DNA of 64,000 nt from Adiantum capillus-veneris (taxonomy: Eukaryota > Streptophyta > Polypodiopsida > Polypodiales > Pteridaceae): assembly GCA_014529385.2 (NCBI GenBank), contig CM043952.1, forward strand, positions 62,491,119 through 62,555,118, in the 5' to 3' direction. Shown here in pieces: positions 11,475 through 21,185 of the stretch. Positions within the stretch are counted from its first letter, which is position 1, and every line of letters starts with the position of its first letter. The notes beneath the pieces were generated by a model. The model was given only the letters and a program-made list of their open reading frames with translations, searched no databases and was not told the DNA's origin. The position numbers and the translations under genes were made by a program.

Positions 11475-12290
11475 ATGTTGGCATCTTCAAGTGCTGTTGT
11501 TGGTGCTACTCCACTATGTATATGTCCACCAGCCTTCACAAAAGGCAAGCTTGATGGCACCAGCTAGATATTGTGGAAGTTCAAAAATTTTACAATTTTG
11601 GATTCGTATGAATTGTTGGATACAGTGTTGGGGCCAAATGGTGTCAACCCGGAGCCCGCTGCAACGATTGATCCAACAAGTCCAAGTCTTTTAATTCCCT
11701 TGGATGCTACTCTTCTACATGCATGGAAAAGAAGAAATGCATATGCATTATGTGCCATTTTCATGTGTGTAAGTGATTATGTTCTCATTTTGATTCAGGA
11801 TACCACTAAAGCACATGATGCTTGGAGCATATTGGCTCGCCAATATGAGGTGCACAATCACACCAAAATTCAAAATCTAGAAACTTAACTTGTTGCTGAG
11901 AAACTTGTTGATGGAGAGAAGTTGGAGGCCTTTATCAAGCAAATTAAGGACCTCCAAGATCAATTAGCTAATGTTGTTGTGGCTATTTCTTTGGAAGATT
12001 TAGCCCGGCACTGCATTCGCATACATCTAGCAAGATATGATGGTCTTGTTATGGCACTCAACACTCAAGTTCATCCAACCGCTCTTATGTTTGAAGGACT
12101 AAGTGCCTTGTTGCTTCAAGAGGAGCTACAACTCAGGACCAGGGATGACGGGAGTGATGCTGCTTTCACATCCATCAAAAAAAGCAAGGGAACTACATCA
12201 AATACCTCTAAGAATAAGTCCAAGAAGAAGAAATTTTTAGGTAATTGTTTTTATTGTGATAAGTACCATGCCTAGGGTGAGACCGAGCAA
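11475..12290 (+). pseudogene. gag: Copia-B gag
   Basis: Reading continues over frame 11571-11888 and 11922-12275, interrupted by a stop near 11565 and a TAA at 11886. It shows LHAWKRRNAYALCAIFMCVSD, TTKAHDAWSILARQYE and LQEEELQLR-like helical features of the UBN2-type copia gag. A basic KNKSKKKKF stretch then leads to a broken zinc knuckle (CFYCDKYHA near 12247-12273, with the closing H and C displaced by about 30 bp). Nothing of pol follows. Confidence 0.8.
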
Positions 12291-12295
12291 GCCAA

Positions 12296-12469
12296 GGGCC
12301 AGGATGGACATGAGGTCAAGAGGTGCTATGTTTGAACAACTAGGAGCCCATATATAGCGAGGCTAGGTGGAGAATTGCATGGTCCAACCCCCTGCGGTTT
12401 TAGATTGGTATCAAAGCTAGGGGAGAGGGGAGCTATGGAGGAGGGGAAAAGCTACCTTGCATGGCATGC

Positions 12470-12562
<93 letters not shown>

Positions 12563-13027
12563 GATGCATAAGCACATGAGTATAGCCACCTGGGAAAGGA
12601 GGTTTTCGGGGTCGACAATGAAGAGATATGTGGGCATGGCTGCTTGGAGAGAGGAAAAGCAAAAAATTCATCATCACAAAGTTGCCAAGTGTTGAGCTTG
12701 AATCGGATCTCATTGTGGAGAGGAGAAAACTCGCTAGAGCAGGGATTGCCCTCGCGGCGAGCAGGGCAAAATTTTCTTTCCTTGAATTGTTGGCCACCAT
12801 CGCTCATCTCTGCAGAACAATTTTTGTTCTCACTTGGACCCACCCACGGTGGACTTTGGGTTAAAGTTTCAAGATCAAATTAAGCAAGAGAGGGTGCCCA
12901 CGGCCGAGCCTCCCCCCCCCACCTTCTTTCTTACCCGGCTATAAGTCGGCAAAGTATTCATGGCAAAACACGCAGCATCACGGTGAAGTGGAAAAGATTG
13001 GAAGGATACATGAAGTCGCACAAGGAG
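12296..13027. other. Unassigned DNA with a primer-site-like motif
   Basis: No convincing gene. TGGTATCAAAGC at 12406-12417 resembles a retrotransposon primer site, and a long CT run follows. A run of C occurs near 12909-12918. The right part (about 12940-13027) continues across gypsy-1 at 18470 as its pre-insertion target. Confidence 0.5.
12475..12559. repeat. (CT)n microsatellite, about 85 bp
   Basis: A nearly uninterrupted CT dinucleotide run. Protein-like frames crossing it are low-complexity artefacts. Confidence 0.98.
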
Positions 13028-13032
13028 GACTG
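13028..13032. other. Target-site duplication GACTG (left of gypsy-1)
   Basis: Identical to 18465-18469. Removing 13033-18469 joins the flanks into one continuous sequence. Confidence 0.9.
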
Positions 13033-13191
13033 TGTAAAGGCCTGGGTGACTATACTTAGGATCCTCCTCCCAACCTCCCAATATAAAGGCAAGCTCCTAG
13101 CCTCTTGCCGTAGACGGATCCCCTTGTCCACACTGCCTAGCATGGCCCCTGGCCCAATCCGTGACTCCCTGGCCTTGCCCTTGTCCTGACT
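13033..13191 (-). repeat. Gypsy-1 3' LTR
   Basis: It starts TGTAAAGGCC (plus strand) and differs from the 5' LTR at a handful of positions. The last base has changed (T for A at 13191), so the canonical CA/TG end is lost here. On the minus strand the tract AAGGGGGGAGTAAA lies just before it. Confidence 0.92.
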
Positions 13192-13199
13192 TTACTCCC

Positions 13200-13415
13200 C
13201 CCTTAAGGAAGAGTTTTCATCCTCAAAAACAAAAGTGGGAAACTTCTTCTTAAGAGCACTAATGTTTTCCCAAGTGGCACCTTCCTCAGGTCGATCTTTC
13301 CACTTGATTAAAGCTTGTCGACGTACATGATGACCCGTACGTAAATCATGATAGTCAAGAATTTGTTTAGGTTCATGCGATAGGGTAGGAGGTTCAACAA
13401 AATCAACCAGAATCT
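13200..13415 (-). pseudogene. Gypsy-1 C-terminal chromodomain
   Basis: Downstream of the GPY/F module, after one stop near 13413, the minus strand reads ILDYHDLRTGHHVRRQALI and KWKDRPEEGATWE. This is the beta-strand/aromatic pattern of a chromovirus chromodomain, which is thought to direct integration toward marked heterochromatin. It ends near the polypurine tract. Confidence 0.75.
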
Positions 13416-13419
13416 ATTG

Positions 13420-14800
13420 GTCAATGATATTGTCATCCCCATGTAATCGCCTACGTAAACGGCTTACATGAAACACCGGATGGATACGAGAATGTGTAGG
13501 TAACGATAGTTTGTAGGCACGATCACCAACTCGCTTGAGTATTTTGAAAGGCCCACAATATCTTGGAGATAATTTAGGTGTTAGCCCAGTTTTCAGACTT
13601 TCTGAATTCTCTGACACACGTAAAAATACTTCCTCCCCTTCCTCAAAGGTAACTTGCCGACGTTTCTCATCAGTGTACTTCTTATACCGATCCTACGCTT
13701 GTCGGACGTTCTGACGAGCGAGTTTCAGCATATCCATATGGTCTTGGAGAAAATCCTTAACCTGTTGGAGTTTTTCGGTTGCCAACCCCATCGTAACAGG
13801 TGACCTAGGTTGAAAACTATACATGAGCATGAAAGGACTAAATCCAGTCGTGACATGCTTAGCATTGTTGTAAGCAAACTCAAGAAGAGGTGGATATTTT
13901 TCCCAGTTAGTTTGTTTCTTGCTAACCTATGCGCGTAGCATATCCTCTAGCACTTGGTTAACTTGTTCAGTCTGACCATCCTGTTCTGGATGATCGGCCG
14001 TACTGAGGTTGAGTTGTGTACCCAATCGTTTAAACACAACCCTCCAAAAATGATTGTTAAACTTGGGATCAAGATCACTCACAATGTTACTTGGCAAGCC
14101 ATACAACTTGTATAGACTGTCCACAAATAACTTGGCTATTTTGGAGTCTTAATCGTTGATCTGGTTGGAATAAACTTACATAGTTTAGTCAACCGGTCTA
14201 AGACCACCCATATTGAGTCATGACCTCGTGCAGTGGTTGGTAAAACAAAGTTGAGCGCCTGAAAGCAGGAGGACTCTTACATCCTTTGGAGATTCCCAAT
14301 GGGAAACGGGAAAGTATCTCTATTGATTTTATTGTGGGTTTACCAACCACTGTACGAGGTCATGACTCAGTATGGGTGGTTGGTAAACCCACAATAAAAT
14401 CCATAGAGATACTTTCCCATTTCCCATTGGGAATCTCCAAAGGATATAAGAGTCCTCCTGCTTTTAGGCGCTCTGCTTTGTTAACTTTACATTTTTGGCA
14501 ATGCAAGACATAATCTTGAACAAAGCCATGTAAACCTGGCCAGTAAAATTGTCGTCATACGAGAGCATAAGTCTTTTTAATACCCGGGTGCCCTGCACTT
14601 GGACTGTCATAACATTCATAAAGAATTTGGCGCCGAATGTCTGTGTCCGTCAGTACACAAACTCTCCCCTTACAGAGTAGGTACCCATTTTAAATGGTCA
14701 AATTCTTCCATCACTGTAGTTCATCACTCGACAGAGGAGAACTGTGTGTGGAGGTTAACGATACACTACCAACATTGGAGTGAGAAGGATCCCTCATTGC
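13420..14800 (-). pseudogene. pol: Gypsy-1 integrase
   Basis: The zinc-binding region has QFYWPGLHGFVQDY and HCQKCKVNKA (about 14480-14560). The core begins with SISMDFIVGLP, then is disrupted by an inverted duplication (14204-14480). It resumes with LPSNIVSDLDPKFNNHFW and ADHPEQDGQTEQVN, the second Asp and the Glu of the triad (14124-13927). The C-terminal GPY/F module reads SPRYCGPFKILKRVGDRAYKL. Stops occur near 13925 and 13695. Confidence 0.87.
14204..14480. repeat. Two-step inverted duplication in gypsy-1 integrase
   Basis: 14245-14347 is the near-exact reverse complement of 14379-14480, with a 31-bp loop. In addition 14204-14243 is the reverse complement of about 14341-14383. Together these show that about 135 bp of integrase sequence was copied in reverse next to its source. 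Confidence 0.9.
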
Positions 14801-14929
14801 ACATGGCTCCGCACTTTGGAATATGCATCATCCTGCTCATATTTTCCCTTTAGAGAATCCAAAAATTCACTGTGAAGTTCCATGAACAAGAGAGAATTGA
14901 TCTCAGGCATCTCCATGTGTAGCCCAGTA

Positions 14930-15878
14930 GCTGAAATAACATGCCCAAGATAGTGAATTTCCTCCTTCAAAAAATCACACTTAGATTCCTTGGCATATAA
15001 TTGATTTGTTCGTAACAATTTGAACACCTACCTCAGATGTTGTAAGTGTTCTTCCTCAGAAGCACTGTATACTAGAATGTCATCGAGAAAAACAATGACA
15101 AATTTGTCCAAGTACGGTTTCAAGACACTATCCATAAGTGTCATGAATGTTGCGGGCGCATTGGTTAACCAAAAAGGCATAACCAAAAACTCATAGTGTC
15201 CAAACCTTGTTCGGAATGCAATTTTGGGTATATCAGCAAGTCGAATACGTACTTTGTGATAACCCGACCGCAAGTCTATTTTTGTAAAAATGCGAGTATA
15301 AGTGAGCTTGTCGAACAACTCATCCAGTGTGGTAATGGGTATTTTTTTTTAATAGTAACCGCATTTAAGCCACGGTAGTCTACGCACATGCGCATACTAC
15401 CATCTTTTTTCTTCACTAATAGGATAGGAGAAGCCCATGGTGAAGAACTGGGTTGGATAAACCCTCTGCTAAGATAGTCAGCAAGCTGACGTTCCACCTC
15501 AGCAGCTTTAGAGTAATTCATGTGGTAGGGTGGTTTACTTATTGGTTTACTGCCTGCAAACACATCGATGCTATGTTGCACCGATCGTGTCGGTGATAAT
15601 CCTGATGGCATATCATTAGGAAAAACATCGTGAAATTCCTTTAATAAATTTTTCGAAGCACTAGCAATCTTTGTTTGTTGAGAAGTAGCCGTTGGTGGAG
15701 GAGATGAGAGAGAAGCATTCGGCGTTGAGGAATGTTCAACAGATTCAATATTAGACAGAAAGTGAGACAATGAGTAACACAAAGAAACTTGATCTATTTC
15801 ATTATCAGAAATGAGCTGCATAAGCTCAGTTGTACGTATCAATGGTGAGGAAGGCACATCCTTCTCTCCTAACAACAA
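14930..15878 (-). pseudogene. pol: Gypsy-1 reverse transcriptase (RNase H deleted)
   Basis: The N-terminal frame (15878-15276) holds [20 protein letters not shown] and [16 protein letters not shown]. After a frameshift near 15330 (an expanded T run) the frame 15318-15028 holds [26 protein letters not shown] (W for the usual G) and the catalytic FLDDILVYS. The thumb continues to LGHVISATGLHM near 14937. The next residues, EMPEINSLL and HSEFLDSLKGKY, belong after RNase H, so the whole RNase H domain is absent with the frame preserved. Confidence 0.88.
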
Positions 15879-16234
15879 ACATGTGCACCATGGGATTCAA
15901 ACATCAAGCTGTTGTGCTCATAGTTACACTTCAGTGATGGTCCTAGGCTATGCAACCATTCCCTACCAAGTACCACATCTGCCCTCTCCATGTTCATAAC
16001 CTGAAAATCCAAGGATGTGGAGTAGCCTTGTACTTCCAACAATACTGCTCGGACTTGAGTATCCCAGATTTCGGCATCATAACCATTCATCATTGCTACC
16101 TTGTAGCGGTGGGAACTTGGAGTTTGAGGCAATTTGAGTTTTTTCACCAATGCATAATTAATGAAATTGTGAGTAGCACCGTCATCTACCAAGATGCGCA
16201 CCTTGTGCCCTTGCAGAGATCCGTGCATACGCAC
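15869..16234 (-). pseudogene. pro: Gypsy-1 aspartic protease
   Basis: A 121-codon frame in which ILVDDGATHNFI replaces the usual DSG/DTG active site with DDG. VVLGREWLHSLGP matches the flap-distal LG motif of retropepsin-like plant gypsy proteases. The altered active-site residue may impair activity. Confidence 0.85.
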
Positions 16235-16299
16235 TAACTCGTGTGGACCGAAGGTCTATAGCCACATGGAAGCTGTGATACATCATTCAAGCACCACCT

Positions 16300-17510
16300 G
16301 AGTGTGTGTTACTTCCACCGTAGAGAATCGTGAGGAAGACTCAAGAGGCAGCAGTTGCACCATGTGCACTGCTTTCTCCTTGCCATGAGCAACAGATTTC
16401 CCCTTGGGACAATTCTTTTTGCCATGGCCGCTTCCCAAGCATTGAAAACATAACTTCTCTTTTTTAGCCTTATCAAAGTCCTCAGGAGAGAGAGGATCAC
16501 GGGACCCGTTGGGTTTTTAGCTGCTTCAGAATTGGCTATTATAAATTTCATTTTATTGTGCCCATACTGTGTACGTGTATTACCATGTGTATTAGCAAGC
16601 ACTTGATTATTATGTGATTTCTTTTCATCTGGATCATCATGAATGTGTGCTTTCACTATGGCCTCCTCAAGTGTTTTACTATGGCCTGAGTCTTGACGTG
16701 CTTCTTAAGTTCTGGCGTCAAACCGCAGATAAACCCAGGTACTTGCTGAAAGGTGTCTAGTCCTTCCAACTTGAGGATAACATCCCGATAGTGAGAGATA
16801 TATTCAAGTAATGATGGGTGTTGGCGCATAGAACACGTGTCCCAAGCTGTCCAATTTTGATCTGCCTCATTTGTAGGCAAAAATTCTTTTTGAAACATAG
16901 CCTCAAAGGCAGCCCAACTCTGTGGTATGATATTATTCTCCTTGGGAGACATCCACCATTTGTAGGCCTTGTCTTCCAGAGTAAGACTTGTTTGCAGTGC
17001 TCTGACTGCATCCGGAGTACGCTATAAGGCGTGAATTCCATCCAACTTGCTGAGAAAGATATTCACTGCATCCTTATTGTGATCTCGGTCTTCCCCCTTA
17101 AAAGTCGGTGGTTTGGTGTTTTTCAACAACTCATCCACCTCCTTTGCAGTGAGAGTGTGCAAAGAATTTGGAGATGGACCTTGTCCATGATCAGAAGGGC
17201 CTTGCCCCTGAGTAGCAGTGTGCTCATGCATGTGTGTCTCAATAGGGCCCTTGGCCAACTGCTGCATAAATTGTATCACTAACGTAGATAATTTAGTGAC
17301 ATTTTCATTTAAAGATGCAAAATTTCCTTCCATTACTGACTTGAGTGTCTGAAGTGCACAAAATTCTTGAATATCAAGCAATTCATAAGCGTCATCACCT
17401 CCCATAGCGTCGCGGGCACCCTCCGTGAGAGCATCCGGCCACGAGACATCATGGGCAGGATTAGGCATATGATGCTCGAAATCAAAGGTCATATTGATAT
17501 CTGAATTCAT
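16300..17510 (-). pseudogene. gag: Gypsy-1 gag
   Basis: A frame starts at 17510 and runs to 17022 with a coiled-coil-like middle and LKNTKPPTFKGE. After a stop and shift, the retrotransposon gag domain continues (16952-16656) with WAAFEAMFQKEFLPTNEADQ and LEYISHYRDVILKLEGLD. A zinc knuckle of form CX2CX4HX4C (CFQC, then H, then C) is readable near 16410-16455, in a frame different from the open one around it. The whole is one gag broken by at least two indels. The leader 17511-18290 holds no gene I can support. Confidence 0.85.
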
Positions 17511-18290
17511 GGCAACACCGTGCAGTGTAAGGAAGAGAAATAAGAATACCTTGATTCAAAAAATAATCCTATAGCCGTAGTATGCACTGCAAACGGTAAT
17601 TAGTCGTGCTAATTACGTTGGATATCCAAGCTTTAATCAACCCATAGATCCACCCGTGCACGTACCCTGCTTGGACACGTTGTAGTCGAGTCGATTGCAA
17701 ATGGTAATTTCTTTAGTGCAATCGGTTTTATGGACACTGTCGTCGCCAATGGATCAAATTTCAAAATTATCAACTTTGCAGGGAATTGTCGACTTGCTGG
17801 GTGTTATACGCAGGGAAGTGTCAATTGCTAATTGCCCGGCCCATTGCCGATGGTGACCAAGTACCCTCGAAGGCTGCATTCACAGTCCGAGACTCCCGTG
17901 GGCACTTGCCCTAAAACTTTTTCAATTGGTAGGCCCTAAAGCTGGGCGGCCTAATCTAGGAAGGCCGAAATTTGCAAGGGCTGGCTATGGCGGGCAATGA
18001 ACGCCGATGGCGAGCAAGAGGGAGAGAGAGATGCCGACCGCTATGGTGCTCAAAACCTGCGGCTCCTGTGACGAGTTCTGCTCAGCAGGTCCGCGTGCAG
18101 CTGCCGAGCCCAAGAGCTCCCGCTTTGGTCGACCTCTCTTCTGCTCACCCCCTTCGATAGGGTCGGATCCCACAATGCTAGCGACCTCGACGCCCCTTGC
18201 TAAGCGGCCATGCCTGCTTGTCGGCTTCTTGTGGCTTGCATGACATGCAAAGAGTATAACTCTCCACGTCTCTGTGTCCCAAAAAAGGGT

Positions 18291-18305
18291 GGCTCTTGAT
18301 ACCAA
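18291..18305 (-). promoter_or_regulatory. Gypsy-1 primer binding site
   Basis: On the minus strand TTGGTATCAAGAGCC directly follows the 5' LTR. It matches the initiator-Met primer motif with one inserted A. Confidence 0.75.
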
Positions 18306-18464
18306 TGTAAAGGCCTGGGTGACTAGACTTAGGATCCTCCTCCCAACCTCCCAATATAAAGGCAAGCTCCTAGCCTCTTGCCCTAGACGAATCCCCTTGT
18401 CCACACTGCCTAGCCTGGCCCTTGGCCCACTCCGTGACTCCCTGGCCTTGCCCTCGTCCTGACA
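18306..18464 (-). repeat. Gypsy-1 5' LTR
   Basis: A 159-bp repeat bounded by TGTAAAGG and CCTGACA (plus strand). It contains AATATAAAGG near 18353-18362, a TATA-like element in the plus reading only, so promoter use on the minus strand is uncertain. Confidence 0.92.
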
Positions 18465-18469
18465 GACTG
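18465..18469. other. Target-site duplication GACTG (right of gypsy-1)
   Basis: A direct 5-bp match to 13028-13032, as expected for integrase-mediated insertion. Confidence 0.9.
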
Positions 18470-19015
18470 CACGAGGACACGGGTTTGAAAAGTACCTCAA
18501 ATCTTCCAAGCTTTGACATGTAGGGTGAAATCATTGAGCCGGAATCTCAAGCAAAGGCATCATGCAAAGAAGAACAAGGCTCCATATCTTGTTGCTCAAA
18601 GGGGATTCCCCTCAAATCCGGCTGGGATCTATGCAAGGCATGGGATTCCAACTTTCATTCTCCAATCGCTGCAAAAGTATTTCCATGGGGCTTGCAAGGG
18701 TAACGATGGATGCCTCTCTCATTGGAATTGAGGAGAAAAATTACAGAATCAAAAAGGCTAGGACAAGGTCAGGGATTGTTTGGTTTGTTTATAATCTAAT
18801 TCTATATAGAGTTTCTTTTGCAGAAATACTATACAAACTTGAGGAAGATAGCACGGCTATCTCTACAAGAAGTTTTGACATTTCTAAAGCTTGATTGTGT
18901 CCCTTTAACTTGGTTCAAATACACGCAAGGCATGTGATTATGTCTGGATTAAGGAGCAAGGCTAAATACAAGGGTACTCCATATGAGGATACTCCATACA
19001 AGAGTTTCTATGATG
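18470..19015. other. Unassigned host DNA between gypsy-1 and gypsy-2
   Basis: Continuous with the sequence left of 13028 once gypsy-1 is removed, and with 28049 onward once gypsy-2 is removed. A 110-codon plus frame (18562-18894) and an overlapping 72-codon frame exist. Neither matches a family I recognise and there is no clear initiation or splice context, so no gene is called. Confidence 0.5.
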
Positions 19016-19020
19016 CTACT
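19016..19020. other. Target-site duplication CTACT (left of gypsy-2)
   Basis: Matches 28044-28048 exactly. Confidence 0.9.
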
Positions 19021-19314
19021 TGTCATAAAATCTAATATCTAACCAACCCAAATGATTTTCTCATATTAAATTGATCACTTAATGTGGGAGAATAAATGGG
19101 AACAAGTGTTAAGATTTAGATATGTGCTTATAGATCTATCTCAACACGGGGCCAGTAGTAAAGGGGCCCAAATGGGAGATGGTCTATCAAGAGCAAGGCT
19201 AACCAATGGAGCATAAGACCTTAGGGTTAGCTTCATTGAAGATCTCCAATAATGTGTGTAAAAGTCCTTTGACCTTAGGTAAGCTAGGGTTGAGCTTGAG
19301 GTGGGAACCCGGCC

Positions 19315-19579
19315 CAAGCTCGAGGTGCTTGTCGTGCTTGAGGCGCTTGTCCTGCTTGAGGTGCTTGTCATGCTTGAGGTGCTTGATTAAGATGCTTGAG
19401 GTGCTTGACTGGCTCCATGCTTGAGGTGCTTGACTTGGTGCATGATTAAGGTGCTTGAGGTGCCTTGAGAAGCTTGCCTGAGATGCTTGTGGAAACACGC
19501 TTGAGGTGCTTGACTTGGTGCATGATTAAGGTGCTTGAGGTGCCTTGAGAAGCTTGCCTGAGATGCTTGTGGAAACACC
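19315..19579. repeat. GCTTGAGGTGCTTG minisatellite and 80-bp tandem duplication in LTR
   Basis: A short unit of about 19 bp repeats several times. Then an 80-bp unit beginning GCTTGAGGTGCTTGAC occurs twice, about 19420-19499 and 19500-19579. The same structure is in the 3' LTR (about 26615-26881), so it predates insertion. Minus-strand frames across it (repeats of SQAPQA/LKHD-like words) are by-products of the repeat. Confidence 0.88.
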
Positions 19580-19668
19580 CCCTACTTCAAGCGCTTAGTC
19601 ATGCTTGATGACTAAGGGGCTTGCTCATCCAAATTCAAAAATATCCCTACAAGGAGGGGGGCGATCCT

Positions 19669-19697
19669 ACAAGGGGGGGGGGGGGGGGGGATGAGAG

Positions 19698-19746
<49 letters not shown>
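19669..19746. repeat. Poly-G plus (AC)n tract in gypsy-2 5' LTR
   Basis: A run of about 18-20 G, a short spacer, then about 23 AC repeats. In the 3' LTR (about 26977-27018) the G run is similar but only about 8 AC repeats are present, so the tract changed length after insertion. Confidence 0.9.
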
Positions 19747-19748
<2 letters not shown>

Positions 19749-20772
19749 GGGAAGCCCCAACTTGAAGAGGCAGCAAGGACACTTGTCAAGTTCCTCCCCA
19801 TGTTGCCCTCATGGTGTGCCTGAAGCCTATTGGTTGGCCACCCAAGGGGTCCAATGATAATTTAGGATATTTAATTAATTGATTTTGCATTTATCAAGTC
19901 CTCTCTCTCAAAGGGGAAAGGGGGACACTTGTCCCAAGGCTACCCATGTTGCTTGTAATGGCTCCTGCTTGTGATTGGCTAGGCCTGGAGGGGTCCAATG
20001 AGCTTCAAGCATGAGCTACAAGGGGGGGTCGACCCAAGCAAGCTAGGGGGGTGCTTAGGGGGTATAGTCACCCACACACACTCACAAACACTCTCATTGT
20101 GTACTATGCAAAGTGCAAGAGCTCCCTCTCCTTCTCCAAGCAAGTAGAGGTTGTGAGCCTATACCAACACTCTTGGCTATGGAGTGCAAATCCATCCAAG
20201 AGCCATGCTTCAATGCTTGAGCTTTCCATCTATTTCTTCTTCATTACTATGCTATTATGTATGCTAGCACAAGAGTTATGATAAGTGAGGAACTAGCTCT
20301 TTCTCGTATGAAATGTTTCTTCTTCCTCTTCCCTACCCTCATTCCCTGCTAGCTCTCTCCACCTTCGAAGGTGTTTGAGGTCTTGGGACTGAGGCTTGGT
20401 ATAGTTAAAGCTTTCTTCAAGTTTAGGTTATGCTATGATGGTGATGCATGAAGCTTTCCATCTTCATTGCTTCACCTAGGTCACAAGGAACACAAAGAAT
20501 GTATTGTAACAAGTCTCTCTTTATGGGAGAAATCATAATACAAATGCCTATTGGAGGGGGGGCCGGCTCCACATAAATCCGGTCCTCAACTGTTGTCATG
20601 TTCTCTAAATTCTCTCTCTTGCAAAAGTATTGTCCATGCCAAGTTAACTAATTGCTATAATTATGTTGCTATCTTCAATTATGTCTACCCGCTATGCTCA
20701 CAAAATCATTTCTTGAAAGTACTCTCATTAAATTCCGCTACTCTCAAATTGAATAGGCAAATTCCATTACAT

Positions 20773-20784
20773 TGGTATTAGAGC
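20773..20784 (+). promoter_or_regulatory. Gypsy-2 primer binding site
   Basis: TGGTATTAGAGC lies one base after the 5' LTR. It is the initiator-Met motif with C to T at position 7. The same variant occurs in gypsy-4 (61973), so it is a family feature. Confidence 0.85.
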
Positions 20785-21185
20785 ATTTGGTTTCTCTTTT
20801 CTTGCTTAAGAAGAGAGGTCCTTAAGTAGCCTATAAATGGTTGATGTTGTTAATTATAATAGAGTAAGTGGAACTGGGATCTAATATCGGTTTTGTTAAG
20901 CCCACTATGTGGGGGATGGTGCACACCTCGGGAGCTTTGGACTTAATAATGGAGTCTTTTTAGACTTGCCTACGGCTTCACCATTATTGAGCCATAAGAA
21001 GTCCGAAAGGAGCTAGCCCTTGGCAACTCTGCTATGTTAGACCTACTCCTCTACTCTCTATAATTAACCACTTTGAGCCGTGGGTGTAGATACTTAAGAG
21101 CCGATTTTCAAAGGCTAAGAGGAGTGGTAACTAAGGTTTTGAACTGCCAAAGCATACACTAAGTATAAACATAAATTTTGTTAAC

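Larger units (their letters stand above)
10994..12290 (+). mobile_element. Copia-B: 5' LTR and gag remnant
   Basis: LTR-like DNA (10994-11402) is followed directly by primer site TGGTATCAGAGC at 11403-11414, and by a gag frame to about 12290. Protease, RT and integrase are absent. It begins exactly where the LARD right LTR ends, so its 5' boundary is not independently defined. A 53-bp tandem duplication lies in its LTR (11018-11123). Confidence 0.75.
13033..18464 (-). mobile_element. Gypsy-1: chromovirus with 159-bp LTRs
   Basis: Both ends are repeats of 159 bp (13033-13191 and 18306-18464), flanked by the perfect direct duplication GACTG (13028-13032 and 18465-18469). On the minus strand the order is LTR, primer site, an 0.8-kb leader, gag, protease, RT, integrase, chromodomain, polypurine tract, LTR. 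RT before integrase and a terminal chromodomain define a Ty3/gypsy chromovirus. RNase H is missing and integrase carries a foldback, so the copy is dead. Frameshifts are scattered through gag and RT. Confidence 0.93.
19021..20771 (+). repeat. Gypsy-2 5' LTR
   Basis: Starts TGTCATAAAA, ends CCATTACA. It contains a GAGGTGCTTG minisatellite, an 80-bp tandem duplication (19420-19579), a poly-G run beside an AC microsatellite (about 19671-19746), and a transcript-like 3' part. Related but diverged LTRs are at 49604-51238 and 60385-61971. Confidence 0.95.

Noticed and set aside
12375-12843. Open frames across the CT run near 12.5 kb and similar ones near 30.5 kb
   Set aside because: Dinucleotide repeats stay open in several frames by nature, and the flanks show no conserved domain.
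18562-18894. Calling the 110-codon frame at 18562 a host gene
   Set aside because: No recognisable domain, no splice or initiation support, and an overlapping frame of similar quality. Left as unassigned DNA.
19199-19578. Minus-strand frames with SQAPQA/LKHD-like repeats, also at 26501-26880
   Set aside because: They read the LTR minisatellite. The same frame in both LTRs reflects LTR identity, not protein selection.
19315-19579. Regularly spaced direct repeats resembling a CRISPR array
   Set aside because: Units abut without unique spacers and lie inside a plant LTR; no cas genes.
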